Positions 26,670 to 34,704 of a stretch of 34,969 nt of DNA are shown piece after piece; the stretch's first letter is position 1, and each line of letters opens with the position of its first letter. The stretch spans positions 1-34,969 of the forward strand of contig JAGXRG010000073.1 in NCBI GenBank assembly GCA_018335935.1. The letters run 5' to 3'. The notes below the pieces were generated by a model that saw only the letters and a list, made by a program, of their open reading frames with translations, was not told the origin of the DNA and made no database searches. The translations under genes and the position numbers were made by a program. The DNA comes from Chitinophagaceae bacterium (GTDB lineage Bacteria > Bacteroidota > Bacteroidia > Chitinophagales > Chitinophagaceae).

Positions 26670-28703
26670 ATGATTAAACAAAAAATATTTATACTTCTAT
26701 TTATTATAGCTATACCTTGCTTTCTGAAAGCACAGGCTCCAAAACCTTATATTGATTTTAAAATTCAATCTTTCAGAGATGATAAAAAAGTAATACTACG
26801 CTGGGCCTTTGAAGATGCAGATCAATGGCACTATGTAAATACTTTAGGTGTAAACATAGAACGTGCAGAAGGTGCTTCTAATCAGTTTAAAAAAATTAAT
26901 AAATCTATTATCAAACCAATTAGCGATAAAGAAACATTTTTAAAATTGGATACTAATAGCAACACATATAAAGGCATGCTGTTTACATTTAAATCTGCTG
27001 GCGACCCGGCACCTAAAGATTTAGAATATCAACAATATGCAATGTATTATTTAACTACTTCATACGAAATAGAAGCTGCAGTATTAACCGGATCTGGTTT
27101 TATAGATCATACTGCTGAAAAGGGGAAAAAGTATACTTATAGAATAACTGTTGCCAATACTAAAGTGCCTCAAAAAAATAACAGCATTGTTGTAAGTGAA
27201 ATTAATACTGAACTACCAAAAATATCTCAATTCAGTGCTGTTTTTTCTAACAGGAGCGTAAACCTTAGCTGGAATATTGAAGATGTAAAAGATCACTATT
27301 TTGCATCAATAATTGAAAGATCAACCGACTCGATTCATTTTGAAGCCGTAGGAAAACCTGTAATAAAAGTTTCAACACCAGATGATAAACCAGAAGATCT
27401 TTATATAGTAAGCGTTACCGATTCTATTCCTAATAGAATTAAATATTATTATAGAGTACGTGGTTTAAATACATTTGGTGAGCTTGGCCTGAGCAGTGAA
27501 ATTATTAGTGGAAAAGCATATCCAGATTTAAATGTAGCCCCTTATATCACCAGCGTTGATTCTTCTGCTCCCAATATGTTAACTGTCGAATGGGAATTAG
27601 CCGATTCTTTGTACGATGCAATCGAGAAATATGAAATATATCATTCAAAAAAATTTGATACCAATTATATTAAGATTACCGAATTGTTCGGAGCCCATCA
27701 TAACAAAAAAGAGTTTAGTTTTAAGACTAAAGATTTGTCAAATTATTTTATAATAAAGGCAATTGGAAATAGATATGGTCAGGCTACCACTTCTGCACCT
27801 TATTTCTATCAAATTATTGACTCTATTCCCCCAGCCATTCCAACTGGTTTAACTGGAGCCATAGATACTAATGGAGTTGTAACTTTAAAATGGAATGCTA
27901 ATGCTGAAGAAGATTTATTGGGATACCGCGTTTTAAGAGTTCTAAAAAAAGATGATGAATATGTTTCTATGAATGCAACACCTAATACTGCTACTACATT
28001 CAAAGATACCCTTCCATTAAATCAACTAAATACGCTTGTCTATTATAAAGTAGTTGCTCTCGATAATAAATATAATGAGTCTGATGCTTCGAATTTTATT
28101 GAATTGAGAAGACCTGATAAAATAGCTCCTGCACCACCAAGAATAGAAAAAGCATTTGCAAAAGATAATACTATAATTGTTGACTGGATTCAAAGTTTTA
28201 GTGATGATGTTGAATTTTACCTTGTCAATCGTCTTTCTTCAGCTGATACCAGTAAACAATGGAAAACTATTGCACAGGTTTCTAAAAATGATACTACATA
28301 TACAGATACTGATGTAAAACCTAATATTAATTATACATATAATATACAAGCCATAGATTATGGAAATTTAAAAAGTACCCCTTCTTTTACCTACTCTGCA
28401 AGCATTGTTCGAAATACTGAATCTCTGCGAAAAACTTTAAAAAACATTAATGCATTTGTTTCTCGCCAATATAAATACATTGAATTAAATTGGCAACTTT
28501 CTGAACCTGAGGCAGAAGAAATTTGGATTTATAAAGCCATTGCAGGGTCTGATGAAATAGCATTAATGGCAAACTTAAAAATTAATCAAAATAAATATAT
28601 CGATGAGGACATTGCTCCTAATACCAAGTATGCTTATTATTTTAAAGTAGTTTATAAAGATGGATCAGCAAGTAAATTCGAAAAATTAGAAGTAGAATAT
28701 TAA
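26670..28703 (+). CDS. Multi-module fibronectin type III protein
   Basis: A TTG at 26646 opens the frame, but the ATG at 26670 directly precedes a signal peptide (MIKQKIFILLFIIAIPCFLKAQ), giving 677 aa. Six Fn3-like modules start near residues 27, 184, 290, 387, 485 and 590; each shows the W in the second strand (LSWNIED, VEWELAD, LKWNANA, VDWIQSF, LNWQLSE) and the late YxY (YYYRVRG, YTYNIQA, YAYYFKV). There is no catalytic domain, sorting domain or lipobox, so it is probably a periplasmic or surface scaffold. It closes the five-gene exported set, 40 bp after the giant protein. Confidence 0.8.
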   Translation: MIKQKIFILLFIIAIPCFLKAQAPKPYIDFKIQSFRDDKKVILRWAFEDADQWHYVNTLGVNIERAEGASNQFKKINKSIIKPISDKETFLKLDTNSNTYKGMLFTFKSAGDPAPKDLEYQQYAMYYLTTSYEIEAAVLTGSGFIDHTAEKGKKYTYRITVANTKVPQKNNSIVVSEINTELPKISQFSAVFSNRSVNLSWNIEDVKDHYFASIIERSTDSIHFEAVGKPVIKVSTPDDKPEDLYIVSVTDSIPNRIKYYYRVRGLNTFGELGLSSEIISGKAYPDLNVAPYITSVDSSAPNMLTVEWELADSLYDAIEKYEIYHSKKFDTNYIKITELFGAHHNKKEFSFKTKDLSNYFIIKAIGNRYGQATTSAPYFYQIIDSIPPAIPTGLTGAIDTNGVVTLKWNANAEEDLLGYRVLRVLKKDDEYVSMNATPNTATTFKDTLPLNQLNTLVYYKVVALDNKYNESDASNFIELRRPDKIAPAPPRIEKAFAKDNTIIVDWIQSFSDDVEFYLVNRLSSADTSKQWKTIAQVSKNDTTYTDTDVKPNINYTYNIQAIDYGNLKSTPSFTYSASIVRNTESLRKTLKNINAFVSRQYKYIELNWQLSEPEAEEIWIYKAIAGSDEIALMANLKINQNKYIDEDIAPNTKYAYYFKVVYKDGSASKFEKLEVEY

Positions 28704-28723
28704 TTTAGTTTTAAAAGCAACTC

Positions 28724-28731
28724 TAACTTTG
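28724..28731 (+). promoter_or_regulatory. -7 promoter element of the glycosyltransferase gene
   Basis: TAACTTTG matches TAnnTTTG exactly. It ends 4 bp before the ATG at 28736, which would make the message leaderless if this box is used. No good -33 TTTG is seen upstream, so read-through from the Fn3 operon may also contribute. Confidence 0.45.
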
Positions 28732-28735
28732 TTAT

Positions 28736-29809
28736 ATGTTAGTTGCTTGTATATATTGGAATACTGTAAAAAATAAAGACGAACTTAGTTTTTATCAAGC
28801 TGCCGAATTAATTCAAAAGCTTGCAAAAAATCAACCTCTTCATAAGTTCTTATTATTGACGAATAAAGTCATTTTAAATAATTTAAATTGGAATAGCAAT
28901 GTTCAAATAATACAAATAGAAAGCAATGGTAAATTGGCCAAAAAACTACTTGAAGTGATTCAATTTAAAAAGCAAATTCAATTATTTCAACCTCAAATTA
29001 TTATTCATTGTAATGAAATAATTCCTTTTAAAAATTCAATTCCACAAATTCTATATTTCCACCTTCAATCTACCAAAAAAGAAAAGTCTAAATGTTTCAA
29101 CATTCAAAAAATTATAGTTAATCACCTACATTCTAAAGAGCAATTAATTGATGATTTTGAAGTAGAAGAAAATAAAATTGAAATTCTACACCTTCCACCA
29201 TCAAGCGGCTTTAAACCTCTGCCCTTACAAGAAACTTCTATCATAAAGGATAGTTATGCTGATAGTAGAGAATATTTTTTATATATAATTACATCTGAAA
29301 ATAATGAACAATTCATTACAGTTTTAAAAGCATTTTCTCAATTTAAAAAATGGCAGAAGAGTAGTATGAAGTTAATAGTCGTTAGTAGATTTACTCAGCT
29401 ATCGAATATTAATAAAGAGAAATTAGACAGCTATAAATTTAAAGAAGATGTTGTAATAGTTGAACAGCCCAATGATGAACAATATGCCAAAATATTAGCT
29501 TCAGCTTATGCTACAATTTATTTATCTCAAAATTGTAATCTAAATCTTCCTTGGTTCGAAATATTGCAAACGCACCAACCTCTAATAACAAGCGATTTAA
29601 ATGAAATTAAAGAAATTGCTCGTGATGCAGCATTATTTGTAAACGACAATAATGTAGATGATGTAGCAGCTCAAATGCAAAGCATTTACAAAGACGAAAA
29701 TCTACGTTCAAAGCTCATCAATAAGGCCAAATCCATTGCTGAAGCACATCTTCAATCCAATTCAATCGATAAATTTTGGCAAATCATTCAAAAAGCTGTT
29801 CAAGTTTAA
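28736..29809 (+). CDS. GT-B-fold glycosyltransferase-like protein
   Basis: A 357-aa cytoplasmic protein without signal peptide or membrane segment. The C-terminal half has the GT4-type Rossmann pattern: YFLYIITSENNEQFITVLKAFSQFK (179-203), LIVVSRF, VVIVEQPNDEQYAKILASAYATIYLS (about 241-266), and PLITSDLNEIKEIARDAALFVNDNNVDDVAAQM, where family members bind the nucleotide sugar. The usual EGFG/ExxxxE is replaced by NLNLPWFEILQ, so activity on a standard sugar donor is not assured. The N-terminal half is divergent. It may glycosylate surface proteins or envelope polysaccharide; Bacteroidota O-glycosylate many exported proteins, but no link to the Fn3 operon is shown beyond a 32-bp gap. Confidence 0.7.
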   Translation: MLVACIYWNTVKNKDELSFYQAAELIQKLAKNQPLHKFLLLTNKVILNNLNWNSNVQIIQIESNGKLAKKLLEVIQFKKQIQLFQPQIIIHCNEIIPFKNSIPQILYFHLQSTKKEKSKCFNIQKIIVNHLHSKEQLIDDFEVEENKIEILHLPPSSGFKPLPLQETSIIKDSYADSREYFLYIITSENNEQFITVLKAFSQFKKWQKSSMKLIVVSRFTQLSNINKEKLDSYKFKEDVVIVEQPNDEQYAKILASAYATIYLSQNCNLNLPWFEILQTHQPLITSDLNEIKEIARDAALFVNDNNVDDVAAQMQSIYKDENLRSKLINKAKSIAEAHLQSNSIDKFWQIIQKAVQV

Positions 29810-29832
29810 ACAAACCCTTTCGCAGCCTTCCT

Positions 29833-29840
29833 TACATTTG
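29833..29840 (+). promoter_or_regulatory. -7 promoter element of valS
   Basis: TACATTTG is an exact TAnnTTTG match followed by CAGC, with a leader of about 55 nt before the ATG at 29900. The -33 region is poor (AGTTTAAAC at 29803-29811). A small ACCC/GGGT stem lies in the leader. Confidence 0.5.
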
Positions 29841-29899
29841 CAGCAAAGCAAATAAATCATACCCCTTTTGGGTTTTGATTTTAAATTTTTGATTTTTAT

Positions 29900-32548
29900 A
29901 TGAGTGCAATAAGTAAAAATTTTGATCATCAACAAGCCGATGCATTTTGGTATCAGCATGCATTAAATAAAGGATATTTCAATAGTACGCCAGACGAACG
30001 TGAACCTTACACTGTTGTAATTCCTCCCCCAAATGTAACAGGAGTGTTACACATGGGGCATTGTTTAAACAACACTATTCAAGATATATTAGTTCGTAGA
30101 GCAAGAATGCAAGGTAAAAATGCTTGTTGGGTTCCGGGTACAGACCATGCTTCAATAGCCACAGAAGCTAAGGTAGTAGCCATGTTGAGAGAAAGAGGAA
30201 TTACAAAATCATCATTAACTCGTGACGGATTTTTGCAGTACGCTTGGGAATGGAAAGAAAAATATGGTGGCATTATTTTACAACAATTAAAAAAGCTGAG
30301 TTGTAGTTTAGATTGGAATAGAGTAAACTTTACAATGGATGAGGACTACTATAAATCTGTCATTAATGTATTTATAGATTTATACAATAAAGGTTATATC
30401 TATCGTGGTAAAAGGATGATTAATTGGGATGTGAAAGCCTTAACCGCATTGAGTGATGAAGAAGTAATTAGAAAAGAAACACATCAAAAATTATATCATC
30501 TACAATATCAAATTGTTGATGCAGGAGGTAACACATTAAATGAAAAAATTACGATTGCAACTGTACGACCTGAAACTATAATGGGTGATACAGCAATTTG
30601 TGTTCATCCAAATGATGCTCGTTACAAACAGCTTCATGGAAAGTTTGCCATCGTTCCTCTTATCAACAGAAAAATACCTATTATTTGTGATGATTATGTA
30701 GCTATGGATTTTGGTACTGGTGCTTTAAAAGTAACACCAGCACATGATATGAACGATTATCAATTAGGCCAAAAACATAGCTTAGAAGTAGTTGATATTT
30801 TTAATGATGATGGAACTTTAGGAAATGATGCACAAATTTTTATTGGTGAAGAAAGATTTGAAGCACGTAAAAAAATTGTGGTTGAACTTGAGGAAAAAGG
30901 ATTTTTAATAAAGACAGAAGACTATACCAGTGAAGTGGGTTATAGCGAAAGAACAGATACTGTTGTTGAACCAAGATTGAGTTTGCAATGGTGGGTTGAT
31001 ATGAAGAAAATTACTGGTCCTGCTTTAGATGTGGTGATGAATGATGAAATAAAATTTCATCCTACAAAATTCAAAAATACCTACAGGCATTGGATGGAGA
31101 ATATTAAAGACTGGTGTATTAGTCGTCAGTTGTGGTGGGGTCATAGAATTCCAGCTTGGTACGACGAGCAAGGAAATTTTGTTGTTGCAGCTACTGAGAC
31201 AGAAGCTATTGAAGCATATAAAAAGAAGTACGGTCAACTGTCGACTGTCGACTGTAAACTTTCTCAAGATCAAGATTGCCTTGATACCTGGTTCTCTTCT
31301 TGGCTTTGGCCTTTTGAAGTATTTAAAGGATATAGTAATCCCAATAATGCAGAAGTAAAATATTATTATCCAACCAATACATTAGTTACAGCACCAGAAA
31401 TTATTTTCTTTTGGGTAGCTAGAATGATCATGGCTGGAGAAGAATACATGCATCAAATTCCTTTTAAAGATGTTTATTTTACAGGAATTGTTCGTGATAA
31501 ACAAGGCAGAAAAATGAGCAAAAGTTTGGGCAATAGTCCAGACCTTTTAAACCTCATTGATAAATATGGTGCAGATGCTGTTCGTTTTGGAATTATGATT
31601 GCTTCACCTGCGGGAAACGATTTATTATTCGATGAAAGTAGCTTAGAGCAAGGCCGAAACTTCAATAATAAATTATGGAATGCCATGAAATTGGTGAAAA
31701 TGTGGGATGAAAGACAGTCGACCGTTGACAGTCGACCGTCGACAGAAGAAACGGACTTTCCTACTTTTTGGTTCACTAACAGATTAAATGAAGCCAAACA
31801 AGAAGTTGAAACTTTAATGAATCAATTTCAACTGAGTGCTGCATTAAAAGTAATTTATAGTTTAATTTGGGATGACTTCTGTAGCTGGTATTTAGAATGG
31901 GTGAAACCTGGTTTTGAACAACCCATTGAAGCAAAAACTTTTGAATCAACTATCAGCTTCTTTGATGAGTTGTTGCAAATGCTTTCTCCTTTCATGCCAA
32001 ATATTACAGAAGAGATTTATCATCAATTGAAAGAAAGAGATCATGATTTAACAGTAAAACTTCAGTCAACCGTTGACAGTCAACAGTCGACAGTTCTTGA
32101 TCAAGGAAAACTTTTAAAGAATGTGATAACTACATTAAGAGAAGCACGAGCAAAAAATCAGTTAAAACCAAAAGAAGAAATTAAGTTATTTATTCAAACA
32201 CAGCAACCACAAGCGTTTCAATTTATTCAATCCATTCTTGCCAAACAAATCAATGCTTCAGAAATTAGTTTTGTAAACGAAAGCGTTGCAAATACTATTG
32301 TTGTTGCCATAGAAAGCGATAAGTTTTATATAGAATCAGAAAAAGAAATTGATACAGCTGAGTTAAAAGAAAATTTATTAAAAGATTTAGAGTATCAAAA
32401 AGGATTTTTATCATCTGTAATGAAAAAGTTAAGTAACGAAAAATTTGTTGCCAATGCAAAATCTGAGGTATTAGCAAATGAGCAAAAGAAAAAAGATGAT
32501 GCAGAAGCCAGAATTAAAACCATTGAAGAAAGTTTAGCCAATTTATAA
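29900..32548 (+). CDS. valS: Valyl-tRNA synthetase
   Basis: An 882-aa class I aminoacyl-tRNA synthetase that charges tRNA-Val. The HIGH motif is at PPPNVTGVLHMGHCLNN (42-58), the CP1 editing domain spans the middle, the tryptophan-rich DTWFSSWLWPF follows, and KMSKS is at 538-542 (GRKMSKSLGNSPDLL). The anticodon-binding and C-terminal coiled-coil arm complete the chain; length is normal for the family in Bacteroidota. The odd feature is three in-frame stretches encoded by a GTCGAC-type heptamer repeat, at residues 445-454, 606-616 and 722-733 (QSTVDSR-like peptides), all in variable loops away from the signature motifs. The gene starts 90 bp after the glycosyltransferase gene, with its own -7 box, and ends 9 bp before the acetyltransferase gene. 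Confidence 0.95.
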   Translation: MSAISKNFDHQQADAFWYQHALNKGYFNSTPDEREPYTVVIPPPNVTGVLHMGHCLNNTIQDILVRRARMQGKNACWVPGTDHASIATEAKVVAMLRERGITKSSLTRDGFLQYAWEWKEKYGGIILQQLKKLSCSLDWNRVNFTMDEDYYKSVINVFIDLYNKGYIYRGKRMINWDVKALTALSDEEVIRKETHQKLYHLQYQIVDAGGNTLNEKITIATVRPETIMGDTAICVHPNDARYKQLHGKFAIVPLINRKIPIICDDYVAMDFGTGALKVTPAHDMNDYQLGQKHSLEVVDIFNDDGTLGNDAQIFIGEERFEARKKIVVELEEKGFLIKTEDYTSEVGYSERTDTVVEPRLSLQWWVDMKKITGPALDVVMNDEIKFHPTKFKNTYRHWMENIKDWCISRQLWWGHRIPAWYDEQGNFVVAATETEAIEAYKKKYGQLSTVDCKLSQDQDCLDTWFSSWLWPFEVFKGYSNPNNAEVKYYYPTNTLVTAPEIIFFWVARMIMAGEEYMHQIPFKDVYFTGIVRDKQGRKMSKSLGNSPDLLNLIDKYGADAVRFGIMIASPAGNDLLFDESSLEQGRNFNNKLWNAMKLVKMWDERQSTVDSRPSTEETDFPTFWFTNRLNEAKQEVETLMNQFQLSAALKVIYSLIWDDFCSWYLEWVKPGFEQPIEAKTFESTISFFDELLQMLSPFMPNITEEIYHQLKERDHDLTVKLQSTVDSQQSTVLDQGKLLKNVITTLREARAKNQLKPKEEIKLFIQTQQPQAFQFIQSILAKQINASEISFVNESVANTIVVAIESDKFYIESEKEIDTAELKENLLKDLEYQKGFLSSVMKKLSNEKFVANAKSEVLANEQKKKDDAEARIKTIEESLANL
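31233..31260 (-). repeat. GTCGAC heptamer repeat, copy 1 (inverted)
   Basis: Four tandem 7-bp units: GTCAACT, GTCGACT, GTCGACT, GTAAACT. Read on the minus strand they become AGTTTAC, AGTCGAC, AGTCGAC, AGTTGAC, the same unit as copies 2 and 3, so this copy is inverted relative to them. It encodes QLSTVDCKL in valS, just before the conserved QDQDCLDTWFSS segment. Confidence 0.85.
31713..31745 (+). repeat. GTCGAC heptamer repeat, copy 2
   Basis: After a partial unit GACA come GTCGACC, GTTGACA, GTCGACC and GTCGACA, showing a 7-bp period and a 14-bp super-period. It encodes QSTVDSRPST in valS. The unit is far richer in GC than the codons around it. Confidence 0.88.
32063..32093 (+). repeat. GTCGAC heptamer repeat, copy 3
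   Basis: Units GTCAACC, GTTGACA, GTCAACA and GTCGACA follow a leading CA. It encodes QSTVDSQQSTV in valS and has the same orientation and reading frame as copy 2 (both read CAG TCN ACC GTT GAC AGT). Confidence 0.87.
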
Positions 32549-32557
32549 ATTTTGATC

Positions 32558-33046
32558 ATGAGTTTAATTGTTCGTGAGGCTGAATTAAAAGATATTGCTG
32601 CTATTCAAGAAATTGCAAAAATTACATGGGATGAAACTTATAATTTTTTGCCAGAAGGACAAATGGATTACATGCTCAATTGGATGTATAGTAATGAATC
32701 GTTACAACAACAAATGCAAAATGGGCATCAATTTTTTATTGCTCAACTTAAAGAAAAATCAATAGGATTTGCTTCTGTTTCCGCAGAAGAAAATCATCTT
32801 TTCAAATTAAATAAGCTCTACGTTTTACCAGAAATTCAAAAATCTGGAGCTGGTAAAGCATTGCTTCAAGCAGTAATACATTATGCCAAAAGAAATGAAG
32901 GAAAGGAATTACAACTTCAAGTCAATAGAAACAACACAGCAAAAGATTTTTACCTCAAACAAGGATTTACCATATTATATCAAGCTGATTTTGAAATAGG
33001 AAATGGCTATTTTATGAACGATTATGTTATGAGTATGCTATTTTAA
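32558..33046 (+). CDS. GNAT-family N-acetyltransferase
   Basis: The frame opens at a TTG (32552), but the ATG at 32558 is two codons on and is preferred; the product is 162 aa. The GNAT core is complete: IVREAELKDIAAIQEIAK at the start, FIAQLKEKSIGFASVS, then LNKLYVLPEIQKSGAGKALLQAV with the acetyl-CoA pyrophosphate loop QKSGAG, and AKDFYLKQGFTILYQ near the end. It transfers an acetyl group from acetyl-CoA to an amine; the substrate (antibiotic, polyamine or protein) cannot be read from sequence. It starts 9 bp after valS and is probably cotranscribed with it. Confidence 0.9.
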   Translation: MSLIVREAELKDIAAIQEIAKITWDETYNFLPEGQMDYMLNWMYSNESLQQQMQNGHQFFIAQLKEKSIGFASVSAEENHLFKLNKLYVLPEIQKSGAGKALLQAVIHYAKRNEGKELQLQVNRNNTAKDFYLKQGFTILYQADFEIGNGYFMNDYVMSMLF

Positions 33047-33101
33047 ACCCAAAATCACCTAATCTCTTCAATAATTGATTTAAAATAATCTCATTTTCCC
33101 C

Positions 33102-33109
33102 TACTTTTG
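33102..33109 (+). promoter_or_regulatory. -7 promoter element of the tRNA-Leu gene
   Basis: TACTTTTG matches TAnnTTTG exactly, followed by CG, and lies 35 bp upstream of the tRNA. The -33 side has only TTG at 33075-33077, a slightly long spacing. Confidence 0.55.
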
Positions 33110-33144
33110 CGTCCCAATTCACTAAAAGGACAAGTGTATTAACT

Positions 33145-33229
33145 GCGGGTGTGGTGAAATTGGTAGACACGCCAGACTTAGGATCTGGTGCCGCGAGGCA
33201 TGGGGGTTCGAGTCCCTCCACCCGCACCA
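33145..33229 (+). tRNA. tRNA-Leu (anticodon UAG)
   Basis: Acceptor arms GCGGGTG (33145-33151) and CACCCGC (33219-33225) pair fully, followed by discriminator A and an encoded CCA (33227-33229). The D arm has TGGTGAAATTGGTAGACA, the anticodon stem is CCAGA/TCTGG (33172-33176, 33184-33188) with loop CTTAGGA and anticodon TAG at 33179-33181, and the T arm has GGGGGTTCGAGTCCCTC. A long variable arm (GCCGCGAGGC) makes it class II, as expected for leucine. It reads CUA codons and, by wobble, others in the CUN box. It is 85 nt long. Confidence 0.97.
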
Positions 33230-33232
33230 AAC

Positions 33233-33293
33233 TAAAAGTTGATGAGCTAAAGTTAGAAAGCAAAAAACTTTCGCTTTACTTCATCAACTTTTA
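33233..33293 (+). terminator. Long stem-loop after tRNA-Leu
   Basis: Arms TAAAAGTTGATGA (33233-33245) and TCATCAACTTTTA (33281-33293) are perfectly complementary over 13 bp. Inside lies a second stem, GAAAG (33256-33260) with CTTTC (33268-33272). It starts 3 nt after the CCA and could end or process the tRNA transcript. The T tract is part of the stem, so it is not a textbook terminator. Confidence 0.6.
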
Positions 33294-33322
33294 AACTATT
33301 ATAAACATATACAAATTCAATA

Positions 33323-34687
33323 ATGGCAACAGTTGCAAGAGAAAACATTGGTTTATTAAACGATAAACTAACAGTTACAATTCAAAAAGAAGATTATCTT
33401 AATAATTTTGAGCAGAGTTTAAAGAAATATGCTAAAAATGCAAATATTTCTGGCTTTAGAAAAGGAATGGTTCCTGCAGGATTAGTGAAAAAAATGTACG
33501 GACAAGGTGTGTTTACAGAAGAAGTGGTAAAGCTTGCCGAAAAACAATTATTCGATTATTTAGAAACAGAGAAACTCGACATTTTTGCTCAACCTCTGCC
33601 TGTTGATTTTGACACTAATAAATTAGATGTAAATAATCCAACTGATTATAATTTTTCTTTTGAAATTGGCTTGAAGCCTGAGATATCAATTGATCCTTCT
33701 AAGTTAAAAGTAACTAGATATGTAATTAATGTGGATGAAAAATTGATAGATGAAGAAGTAGAAAGATTAAGAACTCGTCATGGTAAAATGACAGAATTAG
33801 AAACGATTGCAGGAGAGGAAAATGTGCTAAATGTAAACTTCGTTGAAACAGATGCTGAAGGAAATGTGGTTGAAGGAGGTATTACAAAAGCAAATTCTTT
33901 ATTAGTAAAATATTTTTCTGAAAACTACAGAACAAGTTTAATAGGCAAAAACTTGAACGATACTATTAATTTTCAATTAAACAAAGTATTTGACGAAAAA
34001 GAGTTAGAATTTATTGCCCAAGATTTAGGATTAAATAAAGATGAAGCAGCTTCTTTAGAAAAATATTTCAACTTAACAATTTCAAAAATTGGGCATGTTG
34101 AAAAAGCAGAAATGAATGATGAATTTTTTGCTGCTGCTTTTCCAAATAAAGAAATAAAATCAGAGGAAGATTGCAGAAAAGCAATTCAAGAAGATATTGC
34201 AGCTGCATATGCTGCACAAAGCAAGAATCAATTGCACGATCAATTATATCATCAGTTAATCGATAATACTACAATTGAGTTCCCTGCAAACTTTTTGAAA
34301 CGTTGGCTACAAAATGGAGGAGAACAACGTAAAACAGCTGAAGAAGCAGAAGCTGAATATCCATCTTTTGAAAATAGTTTAAAATGGACATTAATCAGTA
34401 CAAAAGTAGCAGCTGATAATAAAGTTGAAGTAATGCCAGATGATATTAGAGCATTTGCAAAAAACCAATTATTCAGCTATATGGGAGCTGGTGTTTTAGA
34501 CGAATCTCAGCCATGGGTAGAGGATTATGTAAATAGAATGATGAAAGATAAAAAATTTGTAGAAGATAGTTATTACAGAATTCAAACTGAAAAAATGTTT
34601 GAATCTTTAGAAGCACAAGTAAAAATTTCTGAAGAAAGTATTACAGCAGAAGCTTTTGCTGAAAAAATGCATCACCATCATCATTAA
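33323..34687 (+). CDS. tig: Trigger factor chaperone
   Basis: A 454-aa ribosome-associated chaperone. The N-terminal ribosome-binding domain (1-115) has the signature GFRKGMVPAGLVKKMYG (44-60), which docks near the nascent-chain exit. A divergent FKBP-type domain spans about 170-265 (begins ENVLNVNFVETDAEGN), and the helical C-terminal cradle follows to about 445. The protein ends in MHHHHH (449-454), a native histidine run. The gene starts 93 bp after tRNA-Leu, behind the long stem-loop; no clear -7 box precedes it, so it may share the tRNA promoter or have a weak one. A strong palindromic terminator follows. Confidence 0.95.
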   Translation: MATVARENIGLLNDKLTVTIQKEDYLNNFEQSLKKYAKNANISGFRKGMVPAGLVKKMYGQGVFTEEVVKLAEKQLFDYLETEKLDIFAQPLPVDFDTNKLDVNNPTDYNFSFEIGLKPEISIDPSKLKVTRYVINVDEKLIDEEVERLRTRHGKMTELETIAGEENVLNVNFVETDAEGNVVEGGITKANSLLVKYFSENYRTSLIGKNLNDTINFQLNKVFDEKELEFIAQDLGLNKDEAASLEKYFNLTISKIGHVEKAEMNDEFFAAAFPNKEIKSEEDCRKAIQEDIAAAYAAQSKNQLHDQLYHQLIDNTTIEFPANFLKRWLQNGGEQRKTAEEAEAEYPSFENSLKWTLISTKVAADNKVEVMPDDIRAFAKNQLFSYMGAGVLDESQPWVEDYVNRMMKDKKFVEDSYYRIQTEKMFESLEAQVKISEESITAEAFAEKMHHHHH

Positions 34688-34704
34688 AAAATATAAATTT
34701 AATA

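Noticed and set aside
27576..27592. GTTAACTGTCGA as a fourth copy of the valS heptamer
   Set aside because: Only part of two units, no tandem period, and it encodes the normal second strand of an Fn3 module (LTVEWEL).
31474..31797. Minus-strand frame of 107 codons with a STVDGRLSTVDC stretch
   Set aside because: It is antisense to valS across the KMSKS region; the peptide is only the reverse reading of heptamer copy 2.
34670..34687. His-tag as cloning-vector contamination
   Set aside because: The coding sequence continues naturally into an AT-rich host-like terminator and a Bacteroidota gene, with no vector sequence.
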